Assembly: GCF_004342065.1 (NCBI RefSeq)
Contig: NZ_SLZU01000011.1
Coordinates: 1-64,000, forward strand
Length of the DNA stretch: 64,000 bases
Direction of reading: 5' to 3'
Source: Primorskyibacter sedentarius
GTDB taxonomy: Bacteria > Pseudomonadota > Alphaproteobacteria > Rhodobacterales > Rhodobacteraceae
The position numbers and the translations under genes are program-made. Positions 26,815-35,089 of the stretch are shown here, piece by piece. Below the pieces are notes generated by a model. That model ran no database searches. It was not told the DNA's origin and was given only the letters and a program-made list of their open reading frames with translations. Numbering within the stretch: the stretch's first letter is position 1; each line of letters starts with the position of its first letter.

Positions 26815-26853
26815 GCGACCGCACCGTTGCCAGAGTGGCAGCGGAACGGTCGC
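26815..26853 (-). terminator. Long hairpin just after the RTX gene stop
   Basis: Arms GCGACCG and CGGTCGC enclose an inner stem CCGTTGCC/GGCAGCGG (one wobble). This makes a long two-part hairpin 20 bp past the RTX gene stop on the minus strand. No T-run is seen, so the termination role is tentative. Confidence 0.55.
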
Positions 26854-26872
26854 GCGGATCAACTCAGCCGGA

Positions 26873-29800
26873 TCAGATCATGAAGAGGCCCTCGTCCTGC
26901 TGGAAGATCAGGAACGACACTTCGTCCATGCCATGGGCTGTCTCTGCATCATGGGACAGATCCTCCTGCACAAACACCTCGCCCGTCACAATGTCTTGAC
27001 GGACAACCGCCGTATCCAGGTCGGAGATCTGCGTGATCTGCGCAAAATCCAGCGTCTCTGGCACGGACTGGCGGGCGTCAGATACGTTCAGAACGCCCGT
27101 CTCGAAGGCGCTGAAACTGCCATCCTCGAAGGCCACGTAGCTTATGGTTTCGGTGCGGTGCCCGGCAAAGTCGGCCTCCCGCTCTGCCATCGAGATCTTG
27201 AAACCGGTCTCGGTGATCGCATCCACCCGCGCCGTCGCGAATTCGTGGCCGTTCCGGGAATTCACCGTGGCGAAAACGCGGGTATCGCTGCCTGAAAGCT
27301 CCCCTTCGAAAGCAACCTCTGCCGGGTTCGCCTCCCGCGTGGACTGGTACACCGCACCGGTGCTGACCGTTCCCGCCTCGATCACGGCACCGTTCGACAG
27401 CTCGTGCCGTCCGGCTTCCAGAACCATGTACTGCACCGTCTCGACCTTGTGGATACCGTCCAGATCCTCGGTCTCCTGCAACTGGATGTCGAACCCGTTG
27501 GACGACACGTTGGAAACGCGCACCTCGACGATATCCTGGCCGTTCATCGTTTTGACGAAAGCCACGACAACAGGGTTGTCATATGCCTGAAGCGTGCTGA
27601 TCGATTGCACCGTGTCATCGGCACGGATGGTGCCATATTCACCCACCGTATTGCCGGAATGGGCCACGTCATCTTCGGTGATCTCTTCGGCCTGCGTATT
27701 TTCCAGACGGATGGACCCGCCGCGGGTCGAGATCAGAGCGTCGGCGCCGTCCTGACTGATGAAGAGATCGTCAAAGCTGTCAATCTCGGCAAGGCCCAAC
27801 AGGTCCAGCATATCCTCGCCTGCCTTAAAGTCGGTGATGGTGTCAGCCCCGAAAATGGCGGAACCCGCCCCGGCAAAGACGAACGTATCCGCGCCTGCAC
27901 CGCCGGTCAGCAGGTCATCGCCCGCGCCGCCGATCAGAACGTCATGGCCAGCGCCCCCTTCGAGCGTGTCCGCCCCGGCGCCGCCCTCGATGAAGTCATC
28001 ACCACCGTCGCCGCGCAGGCTGTCCTCGCCCTCCTGGCCAAACAGCGCGTCGTCGCCAAGGTCGCCTTCCAGGATGTCATTCCCCTTGCCACCCTCGATA
28101 AGGTCGTTCTCGACCGTGCCCTCGAATTCAAGGTCATACGTCTTGAATGCGGTGAAGACCTGGCCAGGGGTTTCATAGGTGATCGCAACCGTGCCGTCGG
28201 CCTGCGCTGCGATAGAAGGATGCGCGCGACCGCTGATGATCAGATCTTCGCCGATCTTCTCGCCTGACGCGTTCAGCCTGATGACGTGGATCTCGTCATT
28301 GCCCTCATCCTTGTTATAGGCCAGCAGGAACGAACCATCGGCCAAGGCGGCAAGCTGCGGCTCGCTATGCGCGCTTTGGGCTGCCGCGTTCACTGCCGGG
28401 TTGATGTATCCGGTGCGGGCAGAGCCGTCCTCGTTGTAGATCTGCATGAACAAATCCTGGTCGCCTCCGGCAGTATGCTGGAACACCACGACGAAACCGC
28501 CATCCGCCAGCGCCGCGATATCGCCCTGACGCATATGGCCGCTGCCGGCGAAATGCCCGTTTGCCGTCGTCTTCGTCCCGTCCTGATCGAAGATGGTGAC
28601 AGCGGCTGCACCTTCACTTGTGCTGTGGCGGATATTGTCAATGCGGGCTTCGCGGCCACCTGTCAGACTGATCGTCTTGACGTAGTTGGTGAAAAAGGTG
28701 CCGTCCGCCGGGTCTGCCAGCTTCTTGATCGTCCCGTCAGGTTCTGCGCGGAAATGATGCTCGCCGTCCTTGTAGTTGTTGGCACGCAACGCGAATTCAT
28801 TATTGCCCAGCGACATGGCTTCCCACTGGTGAAGGTCGACCGCGTCGGTGCTCAGCCTGATTTCCGCGCCGATCTTCTGGCCCGAGGCATCCACCCGTTG
28901 CGCGTGGATCTTGTGCGGTCCGGATTTCTCGTCCGCAGCCCAAAGCACCAGGAAGGTCCCATCCGAAAGCGCGAGTGTCTGGGTCGTCTCTACCGTATGC
29001 ACGTCAAGCGCGTTGACAAGGATGGTCAGCGCCTGCGGTGGCGGGGGAACGTCGACCCCCGCTTCCTCGGCATGATTGCCGGTGTCGCTGTCACCGCGTT
29101 CGTCCTTTGCGGCCAGCTCTTCTTCGGTAAGAAAATCCTCCGCCTCGGCGTCTTCGTCGAAATCCTCCTCATATTGCGCATGGTCCGGCGCGTCTTCGAC
29201 TTCGACCTCCTCCAGATCGCTGCCAGTGCCCAGAAGGTCCTGCCCGGCGTCTTTGATGTCGTTGAAAAGGTCGCTGACGCCGTCGCGGATGGTCTGCGTC
29301 CCGTCTTCGATCCTGTCCTCCAGCGCCAGTCGGAACTCCGACGCGGCATCGTTTTGGGTGACAAACGCGGCAAGATCGGGGGATGCCGCCTCTGTCGGCA
29401 CGGCGCTGAATACGCCCGCCTCAACGGCCCCCGCCAGATCAATCTCGGTCGTCTCGCCGTTCAGGCTGACAAGCCGCAGCGTCTCGATCCGCTTATCCGC
29501 GTTTTCCATATTGGTAAGGAAAACGGTCTTTGTGTTCTTGGCGATGCCCTTGGCCGTGCCGGTCAGCTTGGCCGCAACAGCCTTGGCCTTGTCCTCGAAG
29601 CTGGTGATGCCCTCGTCGAACTTGAAAAGGTCTTTCATATTGTAGAGCTTGAGGGCATTGGCCGCAGCAAGGGCCGTATCGGTATAGGAAACGATCAGGC
29701 TGCCGCCGAAAATGGGAATATCACCCGGCACGCGCGTGATCGACACTTCGCTGGGGGCCACACCCAGCAGCGCGCGCAGTTCCAGCGTATCAGCGCCACC

Positions 29801-32800
29801 CGCCTCCGAGATAAGCCCCGCATCCCCGCCGTCAAAGGCGGTTGCGGCGTCACCGGCCACGCTCAGCGCATCCATGATGTCACCGTCAAGCTTGCCTTCC
29901 GAGATGAAGGCGACATCAACCTTGTCCAGCGTCACCAGGTAAGTGTCGTCACCGGCGCCGCCAAAGGCCTTCGTGTTCTTGCTGGAGATGCCGAATGTGT
30001 CGTCGCCGTCACCGCCCAGCAATCTGTCTCCGCCAGAAAGGTCGTAAAGCGTCATCAGCTTGCCACCCAGATCCTCAAGCCCGTCGGGCATGAATTTCCC
30101 GATGACATCCGGCACGCTGCCAAGGTCGGGGATGGCCCCGCCGATAGCGTCCAGAATTGCGCCGAAATCGGGCATGTCGTCAAAAAACGCGGCAATCCCG
30201 TCGATCCCGTCGGCAATCCCATCACCCAGCGCATCCAGAAGCTCCCGCAGCCCATCAAGAGAGACCGCATCCGCGATGCTCTTGATGACCTGACCGACGG
30301 CTTCGGTGACATGCGCCACGAAGTCGAGCCCGGCCGAGAAATCAAAGCTCTGGATCGCGTCCAGAATCGCAGCCGCAAAGTCACCGATATGATCGAGGAA
30401 GTTGAAGTTTGGCAGGAAGTCGAAATCGAAGCCGAAGTCCAGAGACAGGTCTGGCAGGGTGATCGTCAGCGCATCCAATATGTCCGCCACTGCGCCCTCA
30501 ATGCCGTTGGCAAGGTAATCGGCAATATCTTCGATCCCCCGGATCGTGCCCTCCACCCCGTCAATGACCAGCTCGGCACCTTCCAGGATCGTGTCGATCA
30601 CTCCTTCGAAGGCAAGCTCTGCCACTTTGGCGAGGTCCATTGCCGCCGTGGTCACCTGCCCGACCAGCCCGCTCACGGTTTCGGCAATCGCACCCAGCAC
30701 CTGATCGATGATGTCGGCATTCAGAAGACCCGCCGCATCTGCGAGGATTTCCGAAATCTTGGCATGCAGCGCCGAGACGACGTCGTCCAGCGGGATGTCG
30801 AGGTTGAGCGCGTCGAGCAGCTTTCCAAGCCTGCCAAGACCGAGGTCAAAGTCAAAGCTGAACGCGATGTCGGGCAGCGCGATGCCCGGAAAATCAAGCG
30901 CTATGGCATCCAGAAAATCCTCGATCCCCGTGATCACCCCGTCGATGCCGTCAATCACGAATTGCATCTCGGACAGGATGGCCGCCACGACCTTGTCGAC
31001 CATCTTGTCGACCATCTCCACGGCCGGGCGCACGAGGTGTTTGTTCAGCATCACGCTGATGAAGCTGTTCATGTCGAGCAGCACATCGTCACCCGCACCG
31101 CCAGCATAGAAGGACGACTGGTTGAACCCGCCGATCATCAGGTCATCGCCGTCGCCGCCGAAGGCGATGCCCCCCTTGCCCAACGAGAAGAACGTGTCGC
31201 TCCCCGCACCGCCAGAGCGCAGAGTCGTACCGGTTGCGATGTCAATGAATGTGTCGTCGCCACTGCCGCCGGACTGAAAGGTGACGCCGCCAAAACCCGC
31301 GCTTTTCGTCGGCGCCTGGTTGGCATCGGGTTTCTTCTTGGTGAAGAGCTCCTTGTAGAAATCCTGGCTGACCATCGCCATGACGTCGTCGCCGGAATTT
31401 CCCATCTGCACGCCAAGCGGGCTTTTGTTCGCGCCGCCGAAGAAGGTGATCATCGTGTCGCTGTCACCGCCGCCGGACTGGAACACGCCGCCGTTCTTGA
31501 AAAGCTGCATGTTCACAAGAACGTCTTTGCCACCCTCGCCGAATTGCACGCTGGCTTTCTTGCCCAGCGCCACGCCCACGTCCTCGCCCTTGCCCAGCAG
31601 CTGGACATTGGCCTCCCCCAGTCCGATCGCGATGTCTCGCCCGGCATCGCCGAATTGCAGGTTGCCCTTGCCCGCAGCCACAAGAACATTGGTGTCCGTG
31701 CTTTCCTGCCCCTCTGCCGCATGCGCTGTCAGGTCGTCCTTGTTCTGCTGATCCAGGCCCAGCTCTTCGGGCAGCACATCCAGAATGTCGCCACCGAACT
31801 GCACATTGCCTTTGCCAAGCCCGATGATGATGTCCGAACCGCTGGACCCCATCTGAAGGTTGCCCTGGCCCACGGCCAGCATGATGTCATCATCCGCGCC
31901 GCCATGCTGGATATTGTATTGGCCAGCGGCCACCAGAATATCGTCGCCGGAACTGCCCAGCTGCAGGCTCGCCTGACCCAGCGCAAAGGCGATATCATCG
32001 CCCGCGCCGCCGATCTGGACGTTGACCCGCCCAAGCGCGACCATGATATCGTCGCCCTCGTCGCCGATCTGCAGGTTGGCCTCTCCCAGACCGAACAGGA
32101 TGTCATCGCCCCTGCCCCCGTGCTGGACATTGCCGAAATATCCAAGCCCCACAAGGATATCATCCCCGTCATCGCCGAACTGCGCATTCCCCGCGCCGAT
32201 GGCGACCATGATGTCATCACCCTTGCCGCCGTGCTGCATGTTCAGCGCGCCCGCAGCCACCATGATATCGTCGCCGTCATCGCCGAACTGGACATTGCCC
32301 AGACCGCCACCCGCGACCATGAGATCATTTCCCTCGCCGCCATGCTGAAAGTTCCCGCCATTTGCGAGCGCCACCATCTTGTCGTCGCCCGCGCCACCCT
32401 TCTGCACATTGGCGGCGTCGGACACGGCGATCATCACATCATCCCCCGATCCGCCGTCCTGCGTTGTCGCGATGAACCCTGCGGCGACCATGATGTCGTC
32501 GCCCTCACCCCCGTCCATCACGTTGACACCGCCAACGCTGACCATCACGTCATCGCCCGCGCCGCCATAGACGATGTTGGAAATACCGCCCGCAGCAATC
32601 GTATCGTTGCCGCCGCCGCCGTGGATGATGTTGGCCCCACCGACCGAGGTGATCAGATCGTCGCCATCCCCCCCATGAACGCGGTTGACCGCGCCCACGG
32701 CCACGATCACATCATCGCCGGTGCCGCCATCCATCCGGTTATAGGCCCCGATGCCCACCAGCCGGTCCCTGCCGTCCCCGCCCTTCATGTCGTTATAGGC

Positions 32801-33235
32801 GCCGATGCCGACAACCAGATCGTCATCCGCGCCGCCGTTCATCGCGTTATAGGCGCCGACGCCAATGAGCTCGTCGTTACCTTCGTCGCCCTTCATATCG
32901 TTATAGGCTCCAGCACCGCGCAGCGTGTCATGCCCCGTCCCGCCGGACATGTCATTATGCAGACCAAGACCGACCAACTCGTCATTGCCTGCCTCGCCGC
33001 GCATCTTGTTCGAGACGCCAATCGCGCGCAGATAATCGTCGCCGGTTCCGCCGTACAGCTCGTTGCGCGCGCCAAAGGCCTTCAGGATATCGTCGCCGCC
33101 TTCGCCAAATAGTTTGTTCTTGATCAGGTTCTTGCCGTCGATCGTGTTGTCGCCGTCATTGCCATGCTTCGTGACCACGAATTGATTGGTGACGAAGCTA
33201 CCGACTTTCTTGAAAAATTTCTTTGCGCGTCCCAT
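26873..33235 (-). CDS. Giant RTX protein with MARTX-like N-terminal repeats (candidate type I-secreted toxin or adhesin)
   Basis: The 2120-residue protein starts at ATG 33235 with AAAGGAG seven bases upstream. About residues 45-481 hold about 24 tandem 18-19-residue repeats in which a GGxGDDxxx half alternates with an AxGxxNxxxG half. Irregular copies run to about 720. Residues 720-1070 are mostly amphipathic and acidic helices with an internal duplication. An acidic linker (about 1330-1390) is followed by a propeller-like repeat region. Canonical GGxGxDxLx nonapeptides occur at about 1710-1795, then an M10-type TFVFAGAGSAIF...ITDFKAGEDMLDL secretion-linked segment, and finally two copies of a 75-85-residue domain. 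It has no N-terminal signal peptide, so type I secretion is likely. An HlyC-like acyltransferase lies upstream. No peptidase or known enzyme domain was recognised, so the effect on other cells is unknown. Confidence 0.9.
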   Translation of the reverse strand: MGRAKKFFKKVGSFVTNQFVVTKHGNDGDNTIDGKNLIKNKLFGEGGDDILKAFGARNELYGGTGDDYLRAIGVSNKMRGEAGNDELVGLGLHNDMSGGTGHDTLRGAGAYNDMKGDEGNDELIGVGAYNAMNGGADDDLVVGIGAYNDMKGGDGRDRLVGIGAYNRMDGGTGDDVIVAVGAVNRVHGGDGDDLITSVGGANIIHGGGGNDTIAAGGISNIVYGGAGDDVMVSVGGVNVMDGGEGDDIMVAAGFIATTQDGGSGDDVMIAVSDAANVQKGGAGDDKMVALANGGNFQHGGEGNDLMVAGGGLGNVQFGDDGDDIMVAAGALNMQHGGKGDDIMVAIGAGNAQFGDDGDDILVGLGYFGNVQHGGRGDDILFGLGEANLQIGDEGDDIMVALGRVNVQIGGAGDDIAFALGQASLQLGSSGDDILVAAGQYNIQHGGADDDIMLAVGQGNLQMGSSGSDIIIGLGKGNVQFGGDILDVLPEELGLDQQNKDDLTAHAAEGQESTDTNVLVAAGKGNLQFGDAGRDIAIGLGEANVQLLGKGEDVGVALGKKASVQFGEGGKDVLVNMQLFKNGGVFQSGGGDSDTMITFFGGANKSPLGVQMGNSGDDVMAMVSQDFYKELFTKKKPDANQAPTKSAGFGGVTFQSGGSGDDTFIDIATGTTLRSGGAGSDTFFSLGKGGIAFGGDGDDLMIGGFNQSSFYAGGAGDDVLLDMNSFISVMLNKHLVRPAVEMVDKMVDKVVAAILSEMQFVIDGIDGVITGIEDFLDAIALDFPGIALPDIAFSFDFDLGLGRLGKLLDALNLDIPLDDVVSALHAKISEILADAAGLLNADIIDQVLGAIAETVSGLVGQVTTAAMDLAKVAELAFEGVIDTILEGAELVIDGVEGTIRGIEDIADYLANGIEGAVADILDALTITLPDLSLDFGFDFDFLPNFNFLDHIGDFAAAILDAIQSFDFSAGLDFVAHVTEAVGQVIKSIADAVSLDGLRELLDALGDGIADGIDGIAAFFDDMPDFGAILDAIGGAIPDLGSVPDVIGKFMPDGLEDLGGKLMTLYDLSGGDRLLGGDGDDTFGISSKNTKAFGGAGDDTYLVTLDKVDVAFISEGKLDGDIMDALSVAGDAATAFDGGDAGLISEAGGADTLELRALLGVAPSEVSITRVPGDIPIFGGSLIVSYTDTALAAANALKLYNMKDLFKFDEGITSFEDKAKAVAAKLTGTAKGIAKNTKTVFLTNMENADKRIETLRLVSLNGETTEIDLAGAVEAGVFSAVPTEAASPDLAAFVTQNDAASEFRLALEDRIEDGTQTIRDGVSDLFNDIKDAGQDLLGTGSDLEEVEVEDAPDHAQYEEDFDEDAEAEDFLTEEELAAKDERGDSDTGNHAEEAGVDVPPPPQALTILVNALDVHTVETTQTLALSDGTFLVLWAADEKSGPHKIHAQRVDASGQKIGAEIRLSTDAVDLHQWEAMSLGNNEFALRANNYKDGEHHFRAEPDGTIKKLADPADGTFFTNYVKTISLTGGREARIDNIRHSTSEGAAAVTIFDQDGTKTTANGHFAGSGHMRQGDIAALADGGFVVVFQHTAGGDQDLFMQIYNEDGSARTGYINPAVNAAAQSAHSEPQLAALADGSFLLAYNKDEGNDEIHVIRLNASGEKIGEDLIISGRAHPSIAAQADGTVAITYETPGQVFTAFKTYDLEFEGTVENDLIEGGKGNDILEGDLGDDALFGQEGEDSLRGDGGDDFIEGGAGADTLEGGAGHDVLIGGAGDDLLTGGAGADTFVFAGAGSAIFGADTITDFKAGEDMLDLLGLAEIDSFDDLFISQDGADALISTRGGSIRLENTQAEEITEDDVAHSGNTVGEYGTIRADDTVQSISTLQAYDNPVVVAFVKTMNGQDIVEVRVSNVSSNGFDIQLQETEDLDGIHKVETVQYMVLEAGRHELSNGAVIEAGTVSTGAVYQSTREANPAEVAFEGELSGSDTRVFATVNSRNGHEFATARVDAITETGFKISMAEREADFAGHRTETISYVAFEDGSFSAFETGVLNVSDARQSVPETLDFAQITQISDLDTAVVRQDIVTGEVFVQEDLSHDAETAHGMDEVSFLIFQQDEGLFMI
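31793..33103 (-). repeat. Tandem 54-57-bp coding repeats (18-19-residue units)
   Basis: About 24 tandem units code the repeat GGxGDDhhVAhGxxNxxxG, where h is hydrophobic. The sequence diverges between units, so it is a protein-level repeat array with weaker DNA identity. It is bounded at residues about 45 and 481 of the RTX protein. Less regular copies continue toward 31100. The GDD half resembles canonical RTX; the GxxN half resembles the glycine repeats of MARTX toxins from memory of that family. Confidence 0.8.
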
Positions 33236-33365
33236 GGCTAAACTCCTTTGATAAAATGCCGTTTTCGGGAAGCGCACCCGCAAATTTCCGGGCGCGCCAT
33301 ACACCTCTGTCGGGCGGCGCGTCGGAATGGTTCAAATTTTGTGAGAAAAAATTCTGCGGCGAAGG

Positions 33366-33809
33366 CTACATATGGAACCGGCCGATTTTCCTGACCGTGC
33401 CGTCTTCGTTCCAACGCACCGAATGGCCCGTCACACCGGGAAAGAGGCTGCGCAAATCGCGCGAGATTGCGCGCATGTCACCAAAGGGCGCGATCACGTC
33501 GATGAACCAAAGCTGGTCGCCGCTTTGCCAGGCGTCGGGGGCCACGCCGCCCTCTGCCAGCATTGCATCCGCCGCCGTGTCGCTCAGCCAGGCCCAGGTC
33601 GCCACGCCCACGATGCGCTCTGCCCGGTGCCAGCGCCTGAGTTGCCCCAGATCGTAGGGACGAAGAAAGACTTCGTGCAGGAAACGCAGCTCCATCTCGG
33701 CCAGGACCGGCGTGTGCATGGCAATCTCTGCCAACTCGCCGATCAGCGTGTAGCGCTGGCGCGGGCCAAGCTGTGCCAAAGCGCTCTGTCGCGGTTCTTC
33801 CTGTGCCAT
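33366..33809 (-). CDS. RTX toxin-activating lysine-acyltransferase-like protein (HlyC family), catalytic His missing
   Basis: The 147-residue protein aligns by eye to HlyC. WAWLSDTAADAML corresponds to the HlyC WANLS segment, and WQSGDQLWFIDVIAPFGD to WTSGDRKWFIDWIAPFGD, keeping the catalytic-site Asp (Asp104 here, Asp92 in HlyC). Near the N terminus, MHTPVLAEM lines up with HlyC SSPLHRNW, so the essential His23 is replaced by Leu36; a His (His32) sits two residues before the Pro. HlyC family members acylate lysines in pro-toxins using acyl carrier protein. It lies 130 bp upstream of the RTX gene on the same strand, as hlyC precedes hlyA. ATG 33809 has GAGG five bases upstream; a TTG start 12 codons earlier is less likely. 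Confidence 0.85.
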   Translation of the reverse strand: MAQEEPRQSALAQLGPRQRYTLIGELAEIAMHTPVLAEMELRFLHEVFLRPYDLGQLRRWHRAERIVGVATWAWLSDTAADAMLAEGGVAPDAWQSGDQLWFIDVIAPFGDMRAISRDLRSLFPGVTGHSVRWNEDGTVRKIGRFHM

Positions 33810-33921
33810 CGTGTCCTCTTCCCCGAGTCGGTTACTCCCTTCCAAGTTTTTTTGAACCGCTCCATGATTGCAACCGACAGAAAGGGTAAGATCACACTAC
33901 CCGGCTGACGGAGGCGCGGCC

Positions 33922-34500
33922 ATGAATGACAGAACCGAAGAGATGCTGGATTACGTCCATGACAGGCTTGATCCCGAAGCACGGCAATCCTTAGAGGCGG
34001 ATCTGAGCCGGGACGCGCATCTGCGTGCCGAACTGGCCGTCGTGCAGGCGGTTGCGCGCGAGGGGGCCGCGACCCCCCCGACAGCAGAGGCGCGCGACGC
34101 GGGATGGGCCTCGCTGTCTGCCGCAATCGACGCCGACGCGCGACGCATTCCGGCGAATGACAATCGTGGCTTCTCGCTTGCCCAAGTGGCCGCAATCGCG
34201 GTTTTCGCGGTCGTTATATCCCAGTTCTTCACCCTGTCACTCTGGCCCGATGATCCGGGCGCAGGCTTTGCACCTGCAAGCCAAGACACCAGCGGTTTCG
34301 TCCTTCAGGTGGGCTTCGCGCCAGAGGCTACCGCAGCCCAGCTCACCGCCCTTTTGCAAGAGCTGGGCGCAACGCTGGTCGACGGTCCCGGCGCACTCGG
34401 CCTTGTCACACTCAGCTTCACGGATGAGGCTGCACGAACAGCGGCGCTGGAGGCGTTGCGCGCCCAACCCGATCTGGTCGACATCGTCTCGCAACCCTAG
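33922..34500 (+). CDS. Membrane anti-sigma-like protein with a protease-prodomain-like periplasmic domain
   Basis: This 192-residue protein is divided into a cytoplasmic helical region (1-83), one membrane helix (about 84-107) and a periplasmic domain. The first 60 residues (EEMLDYVHDRLDPEARQSLE) resemble cytoplasmic anti-sigma domains, without the zinc HxxxCxxC motif. The C-terminal part (QVGFAPEATAAQLTALLQEL, then LVDGPGALGLVTLSF) reads like the beta-alpha-beta prodomain of subtilisin-like proteases. It ends tail to tail with the ECF sigma gene (4-bp overlap). ATG 33922 follows GGAGG. It probably restrains that sigma factor, and its periplasmic domain could contact the neighbouring protease. 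Confidence 0.7.
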   Translation: MNDRTEEMLDYVHDRLDPEARQSLEADLSRDAHLRAELAVVQAVAREGAATPPTAEARDAGWASLSAAIDADARRIPANDNRGFSLAQVAAIAVFAVVISQFFTLSLWPDDPGAGFAPASQDTSGFVLQVGFAPEATAAQLTALLQELGATLVDGPGALGLVTLSFTDEAARTAALEALRAQPDLVDIVSQP

Positions 34501-35036
34501 CGGCGACCCAGACATCTCATAAGGGATTGTTTGGCGTGGAAGATCCGCGTTTTCACTGTCCCTGTGGGGATCCCCTCGACCGCGGCGATTTCCGGATAGG
34601 TAAACCCCTCAAAGAACGCGAGCTGCACAATGGACCGTTGCACATCCTTAAGCTTTTCCAGACATGCTCTCAGCCGTCTGGCCTCTTGCGCAGCGGCTGC
34701 CGCGGCCTCCGGACCGGGCGCGTCATCGACGGTTTCCGGCACGTCGTCCGTGAACTGCAATCTGGCACTCTGGCGCAGCCTGTCGACCATCTTGTTCCGT
34801 GCAATGGTGAAGATCCAGGTCTTGACGGTGGCCGTGCCCTTGTACCGGCCAGCCCCGCGCCAGACATCCAGCATCGCGTCCTGCACGACGTCCGCCGCCA
34901 AACCGTTATCGCCCGAACGTGCCCGGACAAAGCCGTTGAGCGCGTCATGGTGGCGCTCATACAATCGGCGCATGGCCGCTTTATCGCCAGTTGCGATGCG
35001 TGCAATCAATACGCGATCTTCATCTTGCCCGTCCAT
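34497..35036 (-). CDS. ECF-family RNA polymerase sigma factor
   Basis: This 179-residue protein has the sigma-70 region 2 pattern (YERHHDALNGFVRARSG, VVQDAMLDVWRGAGRYKGTA, TWIFTIARNKMVDRLRQ). Its region 4 is ACLEKLKDVQRSIVQLAFFEGFTYPEIAAVEGIPTGTVKTRI. It has the short ECF length and no regions 1 or 3. It is convergent with the anti-sigma gene (4-bp overlap) and divergent from the S8 protease (53 bp between starts). That gap could hold an auto-regulated promoter, but I cannot identify a specific -35/-10 pair. Cytoplasmic; it likely directs a cell-envelope or secretion stress response. Confidence 0.92.
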   Translation of the reverse strand: MDGQDEDRVLIARIATGDKAAMRRLYERHHDALNGFVRARSGDNGLAADVVQDAMLDVWRGAGRYKGTATVKTWIFTIARNKMVDRLRQSARLQFTDDVPETVDDAPGPEAAAAAAQEARRLRACLEKLKDVQRSIVQLAFFEGFTYPEIAAVEGIPTGTVKTRIFHAKQSLMRCLGRR

Positions 35037-35089
35037 CTGGCCCCGCCGCCGCTTCTTGATAGTATTTCTCTCAGACTAAGGAGTCTGTC

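Noticed and set aside
28286-33112. 1608-residue plus-strand open frame antisense to the RTX gene
   Set aside because: It is a shadow of the repeat-coding strand. The long open run comes from the periodic GC-rich codons, and the minus-strand protein has clear RTX motifs, a ribosome binding site and a matching HlyC-like neighbour.
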